Below are positions 17,263-26,329 of a stretch of 64,000 nucleotides of DNA, piece by piece. Below the pieces are notes generated by a model. The model searched no databases and was not told the DNA's origin. It saw only the letters and a program-made list of their open reading frames with translations. This DNA is from JAIQGF01 sp051006995. Lineage in GTDB: Bacteria; Acidobacteriota; Terriglobia; Terriglobales; Acidobacteriaceae. The stretch covers positions 46,763 to 110,762 of the forward strand of contig JBPCSQ010000011.1 in the NCBI GenBank assembly GCA_051006995.1. Reading direction: 5' to 3'. How positions within the stretch are numbered: the first letter of the stretch is position 1; each line of letters opens with the position of its first letter. The position numbers were made by a program, and so were the translations under genes.

Positions 17263-20200
17263 GTGAAAAAGCTTGCTGCGCTGTTCCTTGTTTGCGTGTT
17301 CGCCGTCCCGGCTATTGCGAAGGACCAAAAGAAGCCCGTGCGCCCGCCTGACTCGGCACCGGCCGCGCCGCAGCCGCAATTCTCCGAGAAGCTGTACGAC
17401 GGCATGAAGTGGCGGATGATCGGCCCGTACCGCGGCGGGCGCGTGCTCGCCGTCACCGGCGTTCCCGGCCAGCCCAATACGTATTACTTCGGAGCAGTCG
17501 CCGGCGGCGTGTGGAAGACCACCGACGGCGGCGGTACCTGGCAGCCAATGTCCGACAAGGAGCCCTTCTGGTCGGTCGGCGCCATCGCCGTTGCGCCTTC
17601 CAATCCCAGCATCATTTACGTCGGTACCGGCGAGGCCTGCATCCGCGGCGACATCACCTACGGCAACGGAATGTGGAAGTCGGTGGACGGCGGACGCTCG
17701 TGGAAGCACATCGGTCTGGAAGACACGCGTCAAATCGGCCGCGTGCTGGTGGATCCACATAACCCCGACGTCGTCTTCGTGGCCGCGCTCGGCCACGCTT
17801 TTGGCCCGAACGCGGAGCGCGGAGTATTCCGCACTACCGACGGCGGCGCGACCTGGCAGAAAGTGCTTTACAAGGATGACAAGACCGGCGCCATTGACCT
17901 GTCCTTCGATCCCGGCAGTCCGAGCGTGATCTTCGCCTCGTTGTATGAAGCGCGGCGCTCGCCGTGGGAACTGGTGAGCGGCGGCCCCGGCAGCGGCCTG
18001 TATCGCTCGACCGACGGCGGCACAACCTGGAAACAGCTCACCGGAAACGGGCTGCCCAAAGGCGTGCTGGGGCGTATCGGCATCGCGGTTTCGCCGGCGA
18101 ATCCAGAGCGCGTGTACGCCATCATCGAGGCCGAGAAGGGCGGCCTCTATCGCTCCGACAACGGGGGCGACAACTGGACGGCCGTCAACTCCGACTCGCG
18201 CTTCACCCAGCGCTCCTGGTACTACGGGCACATCTTTGCCGACCCGAAGAATGCCGACACCGTCTACATTCTCAACGTCGGCATGTTTCGCTCCAATGAC
18301 GCCGGCAAGAGCTGGGTTCAGATTCGCGCGCCGCACGGCGACAATCACGGCCTGTGGATTAATCCCGATAACCCGCAGCACATGATCAACGGCAACGACG
18401 GCGGCGCCACTATCTCGACCGACGGCGGTAAAACCTGGTCGTCGCTGATGAACCAGCCCACGGCGCAGTTCTACCACGTGGCTACCGACGACCAGTACCG
18501 CTACCGCGTCTACGGCGCGCAGCAGGACAACTCCACCATCTCCATCGCCAGCAGCACCGACAGTGGCACCATCGGCGCGACCGACTGGTATCCGGTCGGC
18601 GGCGGCGAAGCTGGCTTTGTCGTCCCTTACCTCCCTGATCCCAACATCGTTTTTGCCGGTTCCTACGACGGCTTGATCACCCGCTATGACAAGTCCACCG
18701 GCCAGCTGCAGGACGTCAACCCCTGGCCCGACAATCCCATGGGCTCCGGCGCCGCCCCGTTGAAATATCGCTTCCAGTGGACGGCGCCGATCGCGCTCTC
18801 GCCGCACGATCCCAACGTGCTCTACCACGCCGCCAACGTGCTCTTCCGCAGCACCAACCTGGGCCAGAGTTGGACTGCCATCAGCCCCGACCTGACGCGC
18901 AATGACAAATCCAAGCAAGGCCCGTCCGGCGGGCCGATCACCAAGGACAACACCAGCGTCGAGTATTACGACGTGATTTTCGCGGTTGCCGAATCGCCGG
19001 TGCAGAAAGGATTGATTTGGGCCGGCAGCGACGATGGACTCATCCACCTGACGCGTGACGCCGGCGCGCACTGGGACAATGTCACGCCGAAGGATTTGCC
19101 GGAGTGGAGCACGGTTAGCCTGATTGACGCCTCATCGCACGACGCCGGCACCGCCTACCTCGCGGTAGACCGTCATCGTCTCGACGACATCGCGCCTTAC
19201 ATCTACGTCACTCACGATTTCGGCAAGACCTGGTCCAAGATTGTGAACGGCATTCCCGTCGGCTCATTCGTGCACGCCGTGCGCCAGGATCCTGTGGACG
19301 CGCACCTGCTCTATGCGGGCACGGAAAGCGGCGTTTTCATTTCCTGGAATGACGGCGCGCTCTGGCAGCCGCTCAAGCTCAATCTTCCGCCCGCGCCCGT
19401 TCACGACCTGGTTGTCAAGAACGACGGTCTGGTGGTCGCCACGCACGGCCGCTCGTTCTGGATTCTCGACGATCTCACTCCGTTGCGCCAGGTCGCCGCC
19501 TCGACCAACGCCGACGTTTATTTCTACAAGCCGGCCGCCGCCCACCGGCAGCGCGGGCGCGGGTTTGTCATTCCTGGGGCGGCTATCGCGGCGCCCAATC
19601 CGCCCGGACCTGCCGTCTTCGATTATTTCTTCAAGACCGCGCCCCAGGGCGAGGTCACGCTGGAGATTCTCGATGCGCAGGGCAAGCAGGTGCGGAAAGT
19701 TTCCAGCGCCGAGCCTCCAAAGCCGCGCAAGGTCGCCGAAGTCCAGAGTGAGTTTGAGGAATTTCTACCCGCCGCGCAGCCTCGCCTGCCGATCAAGGAA
19801 GGAATGAACCGCTTCACGTGGGACCTGCGCTACGATCCGCCCAGCAACATTCCCGGCCTGGCGCAATGGGGCGGACGTCCGCGTGGCGTTCTGGCGATTC
19901 CCGGCATGTACACCGCGCGCCTCGTTGTCGCCGGCAAGCAGTACGATGTCCCGTTGGAACTCAAAGGAGACCCCCGCGTTAAGACCGTGCCGGCGGCTTA
20001 CGCGGCGCAGTTTGAGCTTGCCTCCACGATTGCCCGCCGCATCGGAGAAGCCAACGATGCCGTCAACCAGATGCGCGAGATCCGCTCGCAGATCGGCGAT
20101 CTGAAGGAGCGCTTCGAAAAGGATGCGCGCGCCAAGGACGTGCTCGCCGCCGCCGATGCGCTCGACAAGAAAGTGACGCCGGTCGAGGAGACCATCGCGC

Positions 20201-20466
20201 AGACGCGCTCCAAGGCCTCCGAGGACCCGCTCAATTTCCCGATCCGGCTCAACAACAAGCTGCTGCTCCTGCAAGGCACGGTCGAGAGCGCCGACACCGC
20301 GCCCACACAGCAAGCCACCGAAGTTTTCCAGGAACTCAGCAAGCAACTGGACGCCGCGCTCGGACAATGGAAACAGATTCTCTCGACTGACGTGCCTGCG
20401 CTGAACAGCCTGGTGCAGAAGTCCGCGCTGCCGGCGATTTCCGTCAGCCCGCCACAGAAGGAGTAG
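17263..20466 (+). CDS. Secreted sortilin/BNR-repeat glycosidase-like protein
   Basis: 1067 residues. The GTG start follows AGGAG by 8 bases and gives a clean signal peptide ending at VPAIAKDQ. At least six BNR/Asp-box motifs of the form S-x-D-x-G-x-x-W occur between residues about 75 and 410, for example TTDGGGTW, SVDGGRSW, STDGGTTW and STDGGKTW, consistent with a VPS10/sortilin-type beta-propeller. The C-terminal third contains a helical region rich in Glu, Lys and Gln. Proteins of this family are annotated as glycosyl hydrolases in Acidobacteriota, but Asp-boxes are structural and no catalytic site is identified. Substrate unknown. Confidence 0.85.
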   Translation: MKKLAALFLVCVFAVPAIAKDQKKPVRPPDSAPAAPQPQFSEKLYDGMKWRMIGPYRGGRVLAVTGVPGQPNTYYFGAVAGGVWKTTDGGGTWQPMSDKEPFWSVGAIAVAPSNPSIIYVGTGEACIRGDITYGNGMWKSVDGGRSWKHIGLEDTRQIGRVLVDPHNPDVVFVAALGHAFGPNAERGVFRTTDGGATWQKVLYKDDKTGAIDLSFDPGSPSVIFASLYEARRSPWELVSGGPGSGLYRSTDGGTTWKQLTGNGLPKGVLGRIGIAVSPANPERVYAIIEAEKGGLYRSDNGGDNWTAVNSDSRFTQRSWYYGHIFADPKNADTVYILNVGMFRSNDAGKSWVQIRAPHGDNHGLWINPDNPQHMINGNDGGATISTDGGKTWSSLMNQPTAQFYHVATDDQYRYRVYGAQQDNSTISIASSTDSGTIGATDWYPVGGGEAGFVVPYLPDPNIVFAGSYDGLITRYDKSTGQLQDVNPWPDNPMGSGAAPLKYRFQWTAPIALSPHDPNVLYHAANVLFRSTNLGQSWTAISPDLTRNDKSKQGPSGGPITKDNTSVEYYDVIFAVAESPVQKGLIWAGSDDGLIHLTRDAGAHWDNVTPKDLPEWSTVSLIDASSHDAGTAYLAVDRHRLDDIAPYIYVTHDFGKTWSKIVNGIPVGSFVHAVRQDPVDAHLLYAGTESGVFISWNDGALWQPLKLNLPPAPVHDLVVKNDGLVVATHGRSFWILDDLTPLRQVAASTNADVYFYKPAAAHRQRGRGFVIPGAAIAAPNPPGPAVFDYFFKTAPQGEVTLEILDAQGKQVRKVSSAEPPKPRKVAEVQSEFEEFLPAAQPRLPIKEGMNRFTWDLRYDPPSNIPGLAQWGGRPRGVLAIPGMYTARLVVAGKQYDVPLELKGDPRVKTVPAAYAAQFELASTIARRIGEANDAVNQMREIRSQIGDLKERFEKDARAKDVLAAADALDKKVTPVEETIAQTRSKASEDPLNFPIRLNNKLLLLQGTVESADTAPTQQATEVFQELSKQLDAALGQWKQILSTDVPALNSLVQKSALPAISVSPPQKE

Positions 20467-20509
20467 TGCTGGCCGTGGGCGGCCACCGCTAACGACAACT
20501 CAGAATGGA

Positions 20510-20536
20510 GTCATCCCGAGCGGAGCGAGGGACCTG
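20510..20536. repeat. Dispersed repeat, GTCATCCCGAGCG family
   Basis: Starts GTCATCCCGAGCGGAGCGAG and ends in GGGACCTG. The same consensus occurs at least four more times in gene gaps of this window. It lies between the stops of two convergent genes. Confidence 0.7.
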
Positions 20537-20558
20537 TTGTAAAACCCCGGCAAGCATT

Positions 20559-21188
20559 TCAGTTGCCCGCTTCCTTCACGTATCCCGCGCTCAACGTTCC
20601 CTTCTTCTTCGCCACTTCCAGCAGCGTCGGATAGAACTGCACGAAGGTCGTATCCACGGCGCCGTGCTGCTGGTGGCAGGAGTAGCAATCCGCTTTCAAC
20701 GGGATCATCTTCGCCGGCTTGCCGTCGTTGCCGAATCCGAAGAAAGCCCACTTGCCTGGAAAGCGCGCCTCATCTTTTACATGAACTTCCGCGCCCATCA
20801 TGTCGTTGTTCTGGTACTTGCCGTTTTTGTTGATGGACCCCTTGGTGTCCGCGCCGCGCACCTCCAGCACTAGCATGGTCTTGTCCGGCCACGTCCCCGT
20901 TTGCTGGAATGCCTTGTACGCCTCGGGATTGACGAACACATTGTCAAACATGGAGTGCCCCATGTTCGCGCCCGGCCCGTAGCTCATGTCCACGCCGGAG
21001 CTCAGGAAGATCCATTCGCGGTACTCGGCGGGAAATTCCAGCCGCTCGTCTGCCGTGTACTTCGGGTGTGCCGGCGCTGTTTGTCCCGACTGTGCCGGCG
21101 CTGTTTGTCCCGACTGCGCCGGCGCCGGACCATTCGACACGATCACCAGCAGTCCCACCCCTACGGCCAACAACAGTATTTTTGTCAC
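20559..21188 (-). CDS. Exported cytochrome P460 family protein
   Basis: 209 residues. The GTG at 21188 has GGGGAGGG just upstream and gives a signal peptide (residues 1-26). A single c-type heme motif, CYSCH, lies near residue 170, followed by QQHGAVDTTFVQFYPTLL as in P460 proteins. Known members oxidise hydroxylamine or bind NO, with a lysine crosslinked to the heme; the crosslinking residue cannot be confirmed by eye. A linker after the signal peptide contains the duplicated peptide SGQTAPAQ. Divergent from the DedA-like gene. Confidence 0.87.
   Translation of the reverse strand: MTKILLLAVGVGLLVIVSNGPAPAQSGQTAPAQSGQTAPAHPKYTADERLEFPAEYREWIFLSSGVDMSYGPGANMGHSMFDNVFVNPEAYKAFQQTGTWPDKTMLVLEVRGADTKGSINKNGKYQNNDMMGAEVHVKDEARFPGKWAFFGFGNDGKPAKMIPLKADCYSCHQQHGAVDTTFVQFYPTLLEVAKKKGTLSAGYVKEAGN
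21067..21114. repeat. 24-bp tandem duplication in the P460 linker
   Basis: Two exact copies of a 24-nt unit beginning TGTGCCGGCGCTG encode an in-frame duplicated Ser/Gly/Gln/Thr/Ala/Pro linker, followed by a partial third copy. Length variation would leave the fold intact. Confidence 0.85.
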
Positions 21189-21301
21189 GTTCCCTCCCCC
21201 ACTCTTCCTAGAGACGTATGAGGCAGGAATACGTTTCATCACCCCACAAAGTTCCTTCGCGCGCTCTGACGGCCATCTCGAAGTTAGAATCGAGATTCGG
21301 G

Positions 21302-21994
21302 ATGCCGTTTCCTGCCAAACGCGGCCTTCTTCTGCTGTTCGCGGCGCCGTCATTGATTGGCCGGCTGCGCCGCTGGGGTGGAATCGGCCTGCTGCTGCTG
21401 GGCGTGGTGGACAGCTCGATTATTCCCACTCTCGGCAGTTTGGACCTGCTCACGGCCGTGCTGGCCGTGCGCCATCGTGACCTCTGGTTCTACTACGCCG
21501 CCATGAGCACCGCCGGGTCGCTGCTCGGCGCTTTCATCACTTACCGCATGGGACTTCGCGCCGGCTCGGGCTGGCTGGAGCGGCGCATCGGCGCCTCCGG
21601 CGTACAACGCTTCCACGCCGCGCTCCAACACTGGGGATTCGGTGCCGTGTTTGTGGCGGTGCTGGCGCCGCCACCGTTTCCCACTTCTCCATTCCTGCTG
21701 GCCGCCGGCGCCCTGCACTACCGCGTCAGCCGTTTCCTGGCTGCGGTGTTTTCCGGACGCGCCATCCGCTACAGCGCCATCGCTTACATCGCCGCCCGGC
21801 TCAGCCGCCAGATCATTCGCGTGCTTCGCCACCCGCAGCAGTACGTCTGGATGTCAGTAGCGGTGACAGTCATCCTCATTGTCGGCACCGTCACCGCCGT
21901 GTTGCTGCTGAGGGTCGAGCGCCATCCCGCCGAGCCCACGCAGGATCAGCCGCACGATATTCCCGATCCCTCCGCTGCCCACCGGGCCCAATGA
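21302..21994 (+). CDS. DedA/SNARE-associated (VTT domain) membrane protein
   Basis: 231 residues from the ATG at 21302, or 259 from an ATG at 21218. The later start is preferred because it leaves a usable divergent gap with the P460 gene. Several membrane segments are visible: GGIGLLLLGVVDSSIIPTLG, then AAMSTAGSLLGAFITYRMG, and AVTVILIVGTVTAVLLL near the end. The PFPTSPFLLAAGALHY segment matches the re-entrant loop of the YqaA/DedA group. Family members are implicated in lipid scrambling, but this one has no defined substrate. Confidence 0.8.
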   Translation: MPFPAKRGLLLLFAAPSLIGRLRRWGGIGLLLLGVVDSSIIPTLGSLDLLTAVLAVRHRDLWFYYAAMSTAGSLLGAFITYRMGLRAGSGWLERRIGASGVQRFHAALQHWGFGAVFVAVLAPPPFPTSPFLLAAGALHYRVSRFLAAVFSGRAIRYSAIAYIAARLSRQIIRVLRHPQQYVWMSVAVTVILIVGTVTAVLLLRVERHPAEPTQDQPHDIPDPSAAHRAQ

Positions 21995-22060
21995 TGTCCG
22001 AGTGCTGCCGCCGATTGTGCTAGATTGATAAGAGTCGGCGGCTCCCGCCGTCGTCACTGT

Positions 22061-22136
22061 GGGCGCGTAGCTCAGTTGGTAGAGCAATGCCCTTTTAAGG
22101 CATGGGTCGAAGGTTCGAGTCCTTCCGCGCTCACCA
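22061..22136 (+). tRNA. tRNA-Lys (UUU)
   Basis: A complete 76-nt cloverleaf. The acceptor stem is GGGCGCG/CGCGCTC, with one G-U pair. The D arm is GCTCAGTTGGTAGAGC and the anticodon stem is ATGCC/GGCAT with loop CTTTTAA, so the anticodon is UUU. The T arm is GAAGGTTCGAGTCCTTC. Discriminator A and an encoded CCA close it. A short open frame across it is a false translation of the tRNA. Confidence 0.98.
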
Positions 22137-22153
22137 TTCTTGTTTTCGTCCCG

Positions 22154-23218
22154 TCAGTGCTTCTTCAGCCACGCCAAGACATATTCCGTGAGTTTCGGAT
22201 CGTACGATTGCTTTGCATCATGACCGAAGGCGAGTTGCGCGCTCTGGTGAGCGTAGAGGCCGTGGTCCAGCCGCGGCCAATCTACGAACTCGGCCTGTCC
22301 GGGATGGCCCGCGTTGAGCGCCGCGGCCATCAGCCGGTAATCGTCGGCGCTCATGACCCAGTCGTACTCGCCGTGGATGGCCAACACGGGCGCGGCAACG
22401 TGCTGCCACGCCCCCGCCAGATTGAGCGCCTGTAACTGCTGGTAGTAAGCGGCAGGACGCCCGTATTGCCGCGCCGGCTCGTCGTACCAGATGGCCTTCA
22501 TCTCCGGATGCGCGGCCACGATCTCGCCCGGGGTCTGATCCCCGTTCAGATACAGGTCGTAAAAGTTCGCGTATGGTTTCATGCGCGCGTTGATTTCAGC
22601 TTCGGCCAGCCCGCTCAGCTTCATCCGCCGCCGCTCGTGTTCCAGCATGTGCTCCAGCCAGGTCTTGTACCAGCCGCTGGCCACAATGTATCCGCGCACC
22701 GGCGTGTCGCCTGCGACCAGCGGGGCGAAGCCGCCGCCATTGCTGAATCCGAGCACGTAGATGCGGGACAAATCAAATTGCGGGAAATCCTTCAGCGCCG
22801 CCAAGGCCGATCGATAGGCTGCCAGTTCGGCTTCAAAATCGGCGTCGCCGCACTTGGGACCGCCGCTCTCGCCCGTGCCCGGCTTGTCCACCCGGAAGGT
22901 CGCGTAGCCGGAACGGCTCGCCAGGTCATAGAGCAGCTGCGTGAACCCATCTTCCGGCCCATTAGGCTGCTCCACCGAGTCGCAGCTCAGCCACGCCACC
23001 TCAAATATGACCGGCAGCTTGCCGGTAGCGCCGTGCGGCAGGGTGACAAACGCCCGCAGCGGAAAACCCGCGGCGCTTTGCACGGTGGTGATGAACACGT
23101 CCGCGCCGGGAATGTGCTCGCGCCCGGGGAGCAACTTGGGTTGGCTTGGGTTGAGCTGCGCTACAGCGGCGGTGGCAGTTAACGAGAGAGCACAAGTGAG
23201 GACAAGCAGCGGTCTCAT
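22154..23218 (-). CDS. Exported alpha/beta-hydrolase (serine esterase/peptidase-like)
   Basis: 354 residues with a signal peptide ending at AAVAQL. The nucleophile elbow is GFSNGGG near residue 175. The likely acid is Asp in HGEYDWVMS near residue 292 and the likely base is His in RLDHGLY near residue 323. The DKPGTGESGGP segment before the elbow is typical of the fold. Substrate unknown. It lies tail to tail with tRNA-Lys and upstream of aroA on the same strand, in the order aroA then this gene. Confidence 0.82.
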   Translation of the reverse strand: MRPLLVLTCALSLTATAAVAQLNPSQPKLLPGREHIPGADVFITTVQSAAGFPLRAFVTLPHGATGKLPVIFEVAWLSCDSVEQPNGPEDGFTQLLYDLASRSGYATFRVDKPGTGESGGPKCGDADFEAELAAYRSALAALKDFPQFDLSRIYVLGFSNGGGFAPLVAGDTPVRGYIVASGWYKTWLEHMLEHERRRMKLSGLAEAEINARMKPYANFYDLYLNGDQTPGEIVAAHPEMKAIWYDEPARQYGRPAAYYQQLQALNLAGAWQHVAAPVLAIHGEYDWVMSADDYRLMAAALNAGHPGQAEFVDWPRLDHGLYAHQSAQLAFGHDAKQSYDPKLTEYVLAWLKKH

Positions 23219-23272
23219 GCTCGCTAGACGAGCATCACGCCCGAAGGTTACGCCGGAACCCCGCCGCCCGCT

Positions 23273-24562
23273 TCACCGCTCCGCCACGCCTTCCAGCACC
23301 TCGAAGAATTCCGGATACGAAATTCGCGCCGCGTCGGCGCCGCGGATGAGCGTGTCGCCTTGGGCGCGCAGCGCCGCCACCGCAAATGCCATCGCGATGC
23401 GGTGATCGCCGACGGAATCCACCTCCGCCCCGTGCAGTTTCTGGCCCCCGGGGATGCGCCATCCGTCCTCCCGCTCTTCCACCTCGGCGCCCATGGCGCG
23501 GAGGTTGCGCGTGACGGCCGCGATGCGGTCGCTTTCCTTGACCCTCAGTTCGCGTGCGTCACGGATCTCGATGCCTTCGGTCGAGTACGGCGCAATCGCG
23601 GCCAGCACCGGCAGCTCGTCAATCAGTGCGGCTGACTGGGCGCCGGCGATGGTTGCGCTTTTCAGTTCTCCCGGCTGCACGCGCAGCGCTCCAATCAGCT
23701 CGCCGTGCTTGACTTCCGGGTTCAACACCGCCGCGCGCACGCCCATTCCCGCAAGTACGTCCAGCAGCACGGCGCGGGTGGGATTCAGCAGCAGGTTCTC
23801 GATCACCAGCTCGGAGCTGGGAAACAGCGCGGCCGCGCATAGGAAGAATGCCGCCGACGAGATGTCCCCCGGCACGGTAACCGCGATCGCGTGCAGCCGC
23901 TGTCCACCCTCGATGCTGGTTTGCCGACCCACGCTTTGCACTCGCGCTCCGAAGGCCTGCAATGCCAGCTCGGTGTGGTCGCGCGTGCGCATCGGTTCCT
24001 CGACTCGCGTTTCGCCCTCGGCAAACAATCCTGCCAGCAGGACCGCCGACTTCACCTGCGCGCTCGCCACCGGCGTGTGGTAAGTAATCGCGCGCAGCTT
24101 GCCGCCGTGAATGCGCAGCGGCGCCCGCCCGTCGTGCGACTCGACGCGAGCCCCCATCTGCTCCAGCGGTTCGATGACCCGCCGCATGGGCCGGCGCGAT
24201 AGCGATTCGTCGCCCACCATCTCGCTCACGAACGGCTGCCCGGCCAGGATTCCCGACAGCATGCGCATGGTCGAGCCGGAATTTCCGCAATCCAGCGGCT
24301 CCTTCGCGGCCCGCAAATTGGCGCCGGTAATCTCTACCACGCCGGCCGCGGGACGTTCCACTCGCGCGCCCAGCGCCTGCATGCACGCCAGCGTGCTGGC
24401 GCAATCGGCGCCGCTGGAAAAGTTTTCCAGGCGCGTGCGCCCCTCCGCGATTCCGCCCAGCATGGCGTAGCGATGCGAGACCGACTTATCACCCGGCAGT
24501 GTGATCGCGCCGCGCACGTTGCGCGCGGGCTGGATCGTCACCGTGGCTGGCTGCTCTGTCAT
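23273..24562 (-). CDS. aroA: 3-phosphoshikimate 1-carboxyvinyltransferase (EPSP synthase)
   Basis: Sixth step of the shikimate pathway: shikimate-3-phosphate plus PEP gives EPSP. 429 residues, full length. Motifs include LPGDKSVSHR near residue 22, CGNSGSTMRML near residue 97, SAQVKSAVLLAGLF near residue 166, ELPVLAAIAPYSTEG near residue 313, LRVKESDRIA near residue 340 and GDHRIAMAFAVAAL near residue 384. The GDKSVSHR and GNSGSTMR forms resemble class II enzymes more than the E. coli type. AGAGG precedes the ATG. Confidence 0.97.
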   Translation of the reverse strand: MTEQPATVTIQPARNVRGAITLPGDKSVSHRYAMLGGIAEGRTRLENFSSGADCASTLACMQALGARVERPAAGVVEITGANLRAAKEPLDCGNSGSTMRMLSGILAGQPFVSEMVGDESLSRRPMRRVIEPLEQMGARVESHDGRAPLRIHGGKLRAITYHTPVASAQVKSAVLLAGLFAEGETRVEEPMRTRDHTELALQAFGARVQSVGRQTSIEGGQRLHAIAVTVPGDISSAAFFLCAAALFPSSELVIENLLLNPTRAVLLDVLAGMGVRAAVLNPEVKHGELIGALRVQPGELKSATIAGAQSAALIDELPVLAAIAPYSTEGIEIRDARELRVKESDRIAAVTRNLRAMGAEVEEREDGWRIPGGQKLHGAEVDSVGDHRIAMAFAVAALRAQGDTLIRGADAARISYPEFFEVLEGVAER

Positions 24563-24649
24563 TCAGAGTTGCCTCTTGTTAGGAAAATTAACGTCGGTTC
24601 TTGGCGTACCCAGGGGCAACGTTGTTTTCCCGGCTTCATCTCACTTGTA

Positions 24650-24671
24650 GCACGACAGGATTAAGTCGTGC
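24650..24671. promoter_or_regulatory. Inverted repeat GCACGAC-N8-GTCGTGC
   Basis: A perfect 7-bp inverted repeat in the divergent gap between aroA and the TPR gene, about 80 bases from each start. It could be an operator or a small hairpin. Confidence 0.4.
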
Positions 24672-24749
24672 CGAGCGTGCGGCACCAGGTCTGAGAGTCC
24701 CCTGCCCTCCCTTCCCGGAACCGCCTCGACAACCAGCGAGTGCGAACGC

Positions 24750-25781
24750 ATGAAGTACCGGGTTCTTTTTCTCTCCACCTTGATTGTTTTTGCCATCACC
24801 TTCTCCGCGGCCCAGGAGTCCCTCTCATCCTCCGGCTCGGGCATAGGCGCCGACCGTTCGCTGACGGCGTTGAGTGAGAGCGTGTCCGGTTCCGTGGTCA
24901 CCGCGGACGGCCATCCTTTGCGCAACGTCCGGGTGGAACTGCGCAGCCGCGGCGGAGCCACCAGCATCGTCGCTTCAGGGTACACCCTGCCCAACGGAAC
25001 CTTCGAGTTCGATCGCGTTCCGCGTGGACTGTATGAGGTGGTCGCCACCGTGGGTGTACAGGAAGTCCGCGAGCGCATCTCCGTGGATCAGATGGAAACC
25101 ACCGTCACGCTACGCCTCGGCGCCGGCGCTTCTGCACCGGGCGATCCGGCGGCCGCCACCGTTTCCGTGCGGCAGATGAAGGTCCCCGATAAAGCGCGCA
25201 AGGCGTTTGAGAAGGCCGATGAAGCCTTTCGCAAGCAGAAGATTGCCGACGCCCGCGCGCATCTCGATAAGGCGCTTGAGATTTTCCCGCACTATGCCGC
25301 TGCGCATACCTTGCGCGGCATCCTTAGCCTGACCGACAACCACATCGAGGACGCGCGTAAAGAACTGGAAGAGGCGGTGCAGGACGACGGCTCCTATGCC
25401 ATGGCATCCATTGCCCTGGGCGCCACCTACAACCTGCTTTCGCGTTTTGACGATGCTCTGCGCGTGCTCGAACGCGGCGTCGCTCTCAGTCCATCGTCCT
25501 GGCAGGCCTATTTTGAAATGTCAAAATCGCTGCTCGCCAAGGGACAATTTACCGCAGCGTTGCGCCAGGTGAACCGGGCTGCGGAGCTGGCGCCCCAGAC
25601 CTACGCCGCCATCCATGTGGTCCGCGCACACGCTTTGCTGGGGCTGAAGGATTACACGGCTGCGGTCAGTGAGCTCGAGCAGTACTTGGGGAGCAATCCG
25701 CAGGGACCTGATTCCGCTCAGGCGCGCCAGACGCTGGACCAGGTGCGCGCCTTCATGGCCGCCAATCACCAGGCCCAATAG
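24750..25781 (+). CDS. Exported carboxypeptidase-regulatory/TPR protein
   Basis: 343 residues. A signal peptide (ending FSAAQES) precedes a carboxypeptidase-regulatory-like beta domain at about residues 45-110, with GSVVTADGHPLRNVRVELR and the PNGTFEFDRVPRGLYEVVA strand. Four or so TPR units follow from about residue 145, each with the usual A-x-x-x-L and Y-x-x-A spacing. It is probably an envelope scaffold protein. A hairpin lies just after the stop. Confidence 0.8.
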   Translation: MKYRVLFLSTLIVFAITFSAAQESLSSSGSGIGADRSLTALSESVSGSVVTADGHPLRNVRVELRSRGGATSIVASGYTLPNGTFEFDRVPRGLYEVVATVGVQEVRERISVDQMETTVTLRLGAGASAPGDPAAATVSVRQMKVPDKARKAFEKADEAFRKQKIADARAHLDKALEIFPHYAAAHTLRGILSLTDNHIEDARKELEEAVQDDGSYAMASIALGATYNLLSRFDDALRVLERGVALSPSSWQAYFEMSKSLLAKGQFTAALRQVNRAAELAPQTYAAIHVVRAHALLGLKDYTAAVSELEQYLGSNPQGPDSAQARQTLDQVRAFMAANHQAQ

Positions 25782-25800
25782 CTGCTGCCCAAAACACGAC

Positions 25801-25827
25801 GGCCGTCCTGGAACTCCCGGGACGGCC
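25801..25827. terminator. Bidirectional hairpin terminator
   Basis: GGCCGTCC and GGACGGCC pair across an 11-base loop, followed by TTCCTCTTCT. It lies between two convergent genes (stops at 25781 and 25836) and could serve both. It lacks a strong U-run. Confidence 0.6.
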
Positions 25828-25835
25828 TTCCTCTT

Positions 25836-26231
25836 CTAGCGGCGCGCCGATGCTTCTTTAAGCACCTCGGCCGGAACTTCCTTTGCCGCCAGGCTGAACT
25901 CGAACATCGGCGTTTCGACGCCACGTCCCCAGCGGTTCACTTCCCAGTGCGCCCGCAAGAACTTCGCGTCGGCGTGCTGCGACAAATCCAGCAACAGCGG
26001 GTGTTGTCCACGGTAAAACTTCTGCGGAAACGCAATCACCGCTTTCGCTCCCCAGGTGGTTCCGTCAGGGGAACCGAACACGCTCACGTCGAGCGATTCC
26101 TGCTCGATCACGTTGGCGATGGTCAGCGTCAGCAGCAGCACGCGGCTGCCGGCGCCGCTTACGTCCACCGCAGGTCCGTCGCCCTTCGCGCTGACAACGG
26201 TTTTTTCCGGTACAAGAAAGGTTTCAATCAT
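25836..26231 (-). CDS. Conserved hypothetical protein
   Basis: 131 residues without a signal peptide or membrane segment. The composition is beta-rich, with segments such as VLLLTLTIANVIEQESLDVS and PMFEFSLAAKEVP. No motif allows a functional call. It is the last of several minus-strand genes and is separated from the hydrolase upstream by an inverted octamer array. Confidence 0.6.
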   Translation of the reverse strand: MIETFLVPEKTVVSAKGDGPAVDVSGAGSRVLLLTLTIANVIEQESLDVSVFGSPDGTTWGAKAVIAFPQKFYRGQHPLLLDLSQHADAKFLRAHWEVNRWGRGVETPMFEFSLAAKEVPAEVLKEASARR

Positions 26232-26249
26232 GACGCCGGAATTTTAACA

Positions 26250-26328
26250 TTGCGGAATTGCCGAAGTGCGGAACTGCGGATTTGGTTACCATTCCGCAAT
26301 TCTGCGGTTCCGAAGGTCTGCAATCCGC
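26250..26328. repeat. Inverted pair of octamer arrays
   Basis: Four units of NTGCSGAA at 26250-26281 (TTGCGGAA, TTGCCGAA, GTGCGGAA, CTGCGGAT) face complementary units at 26291-26328 (ATTCCGCA, ATTCTGCG, GTTCCGAA). The two halves can pair into a long imperfect hairpin with a 9-base loop. It lies exactly between two same-strand genes. Confidence 0.75.
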
Positions 26329-26329
26329 C

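Noticed and set aside
17209..19071. Long minus-strand open frame opposite the BNR-repeat gene
   Set aside because: Shadow of the real gene, rich in Gly, Ala, Val and Arg without domains.
22025..22435. Open frame across tRNA-Lys
   Set aside because: It includes the well-known false peptide read from a tRNA gene (VAQLVEQ type).
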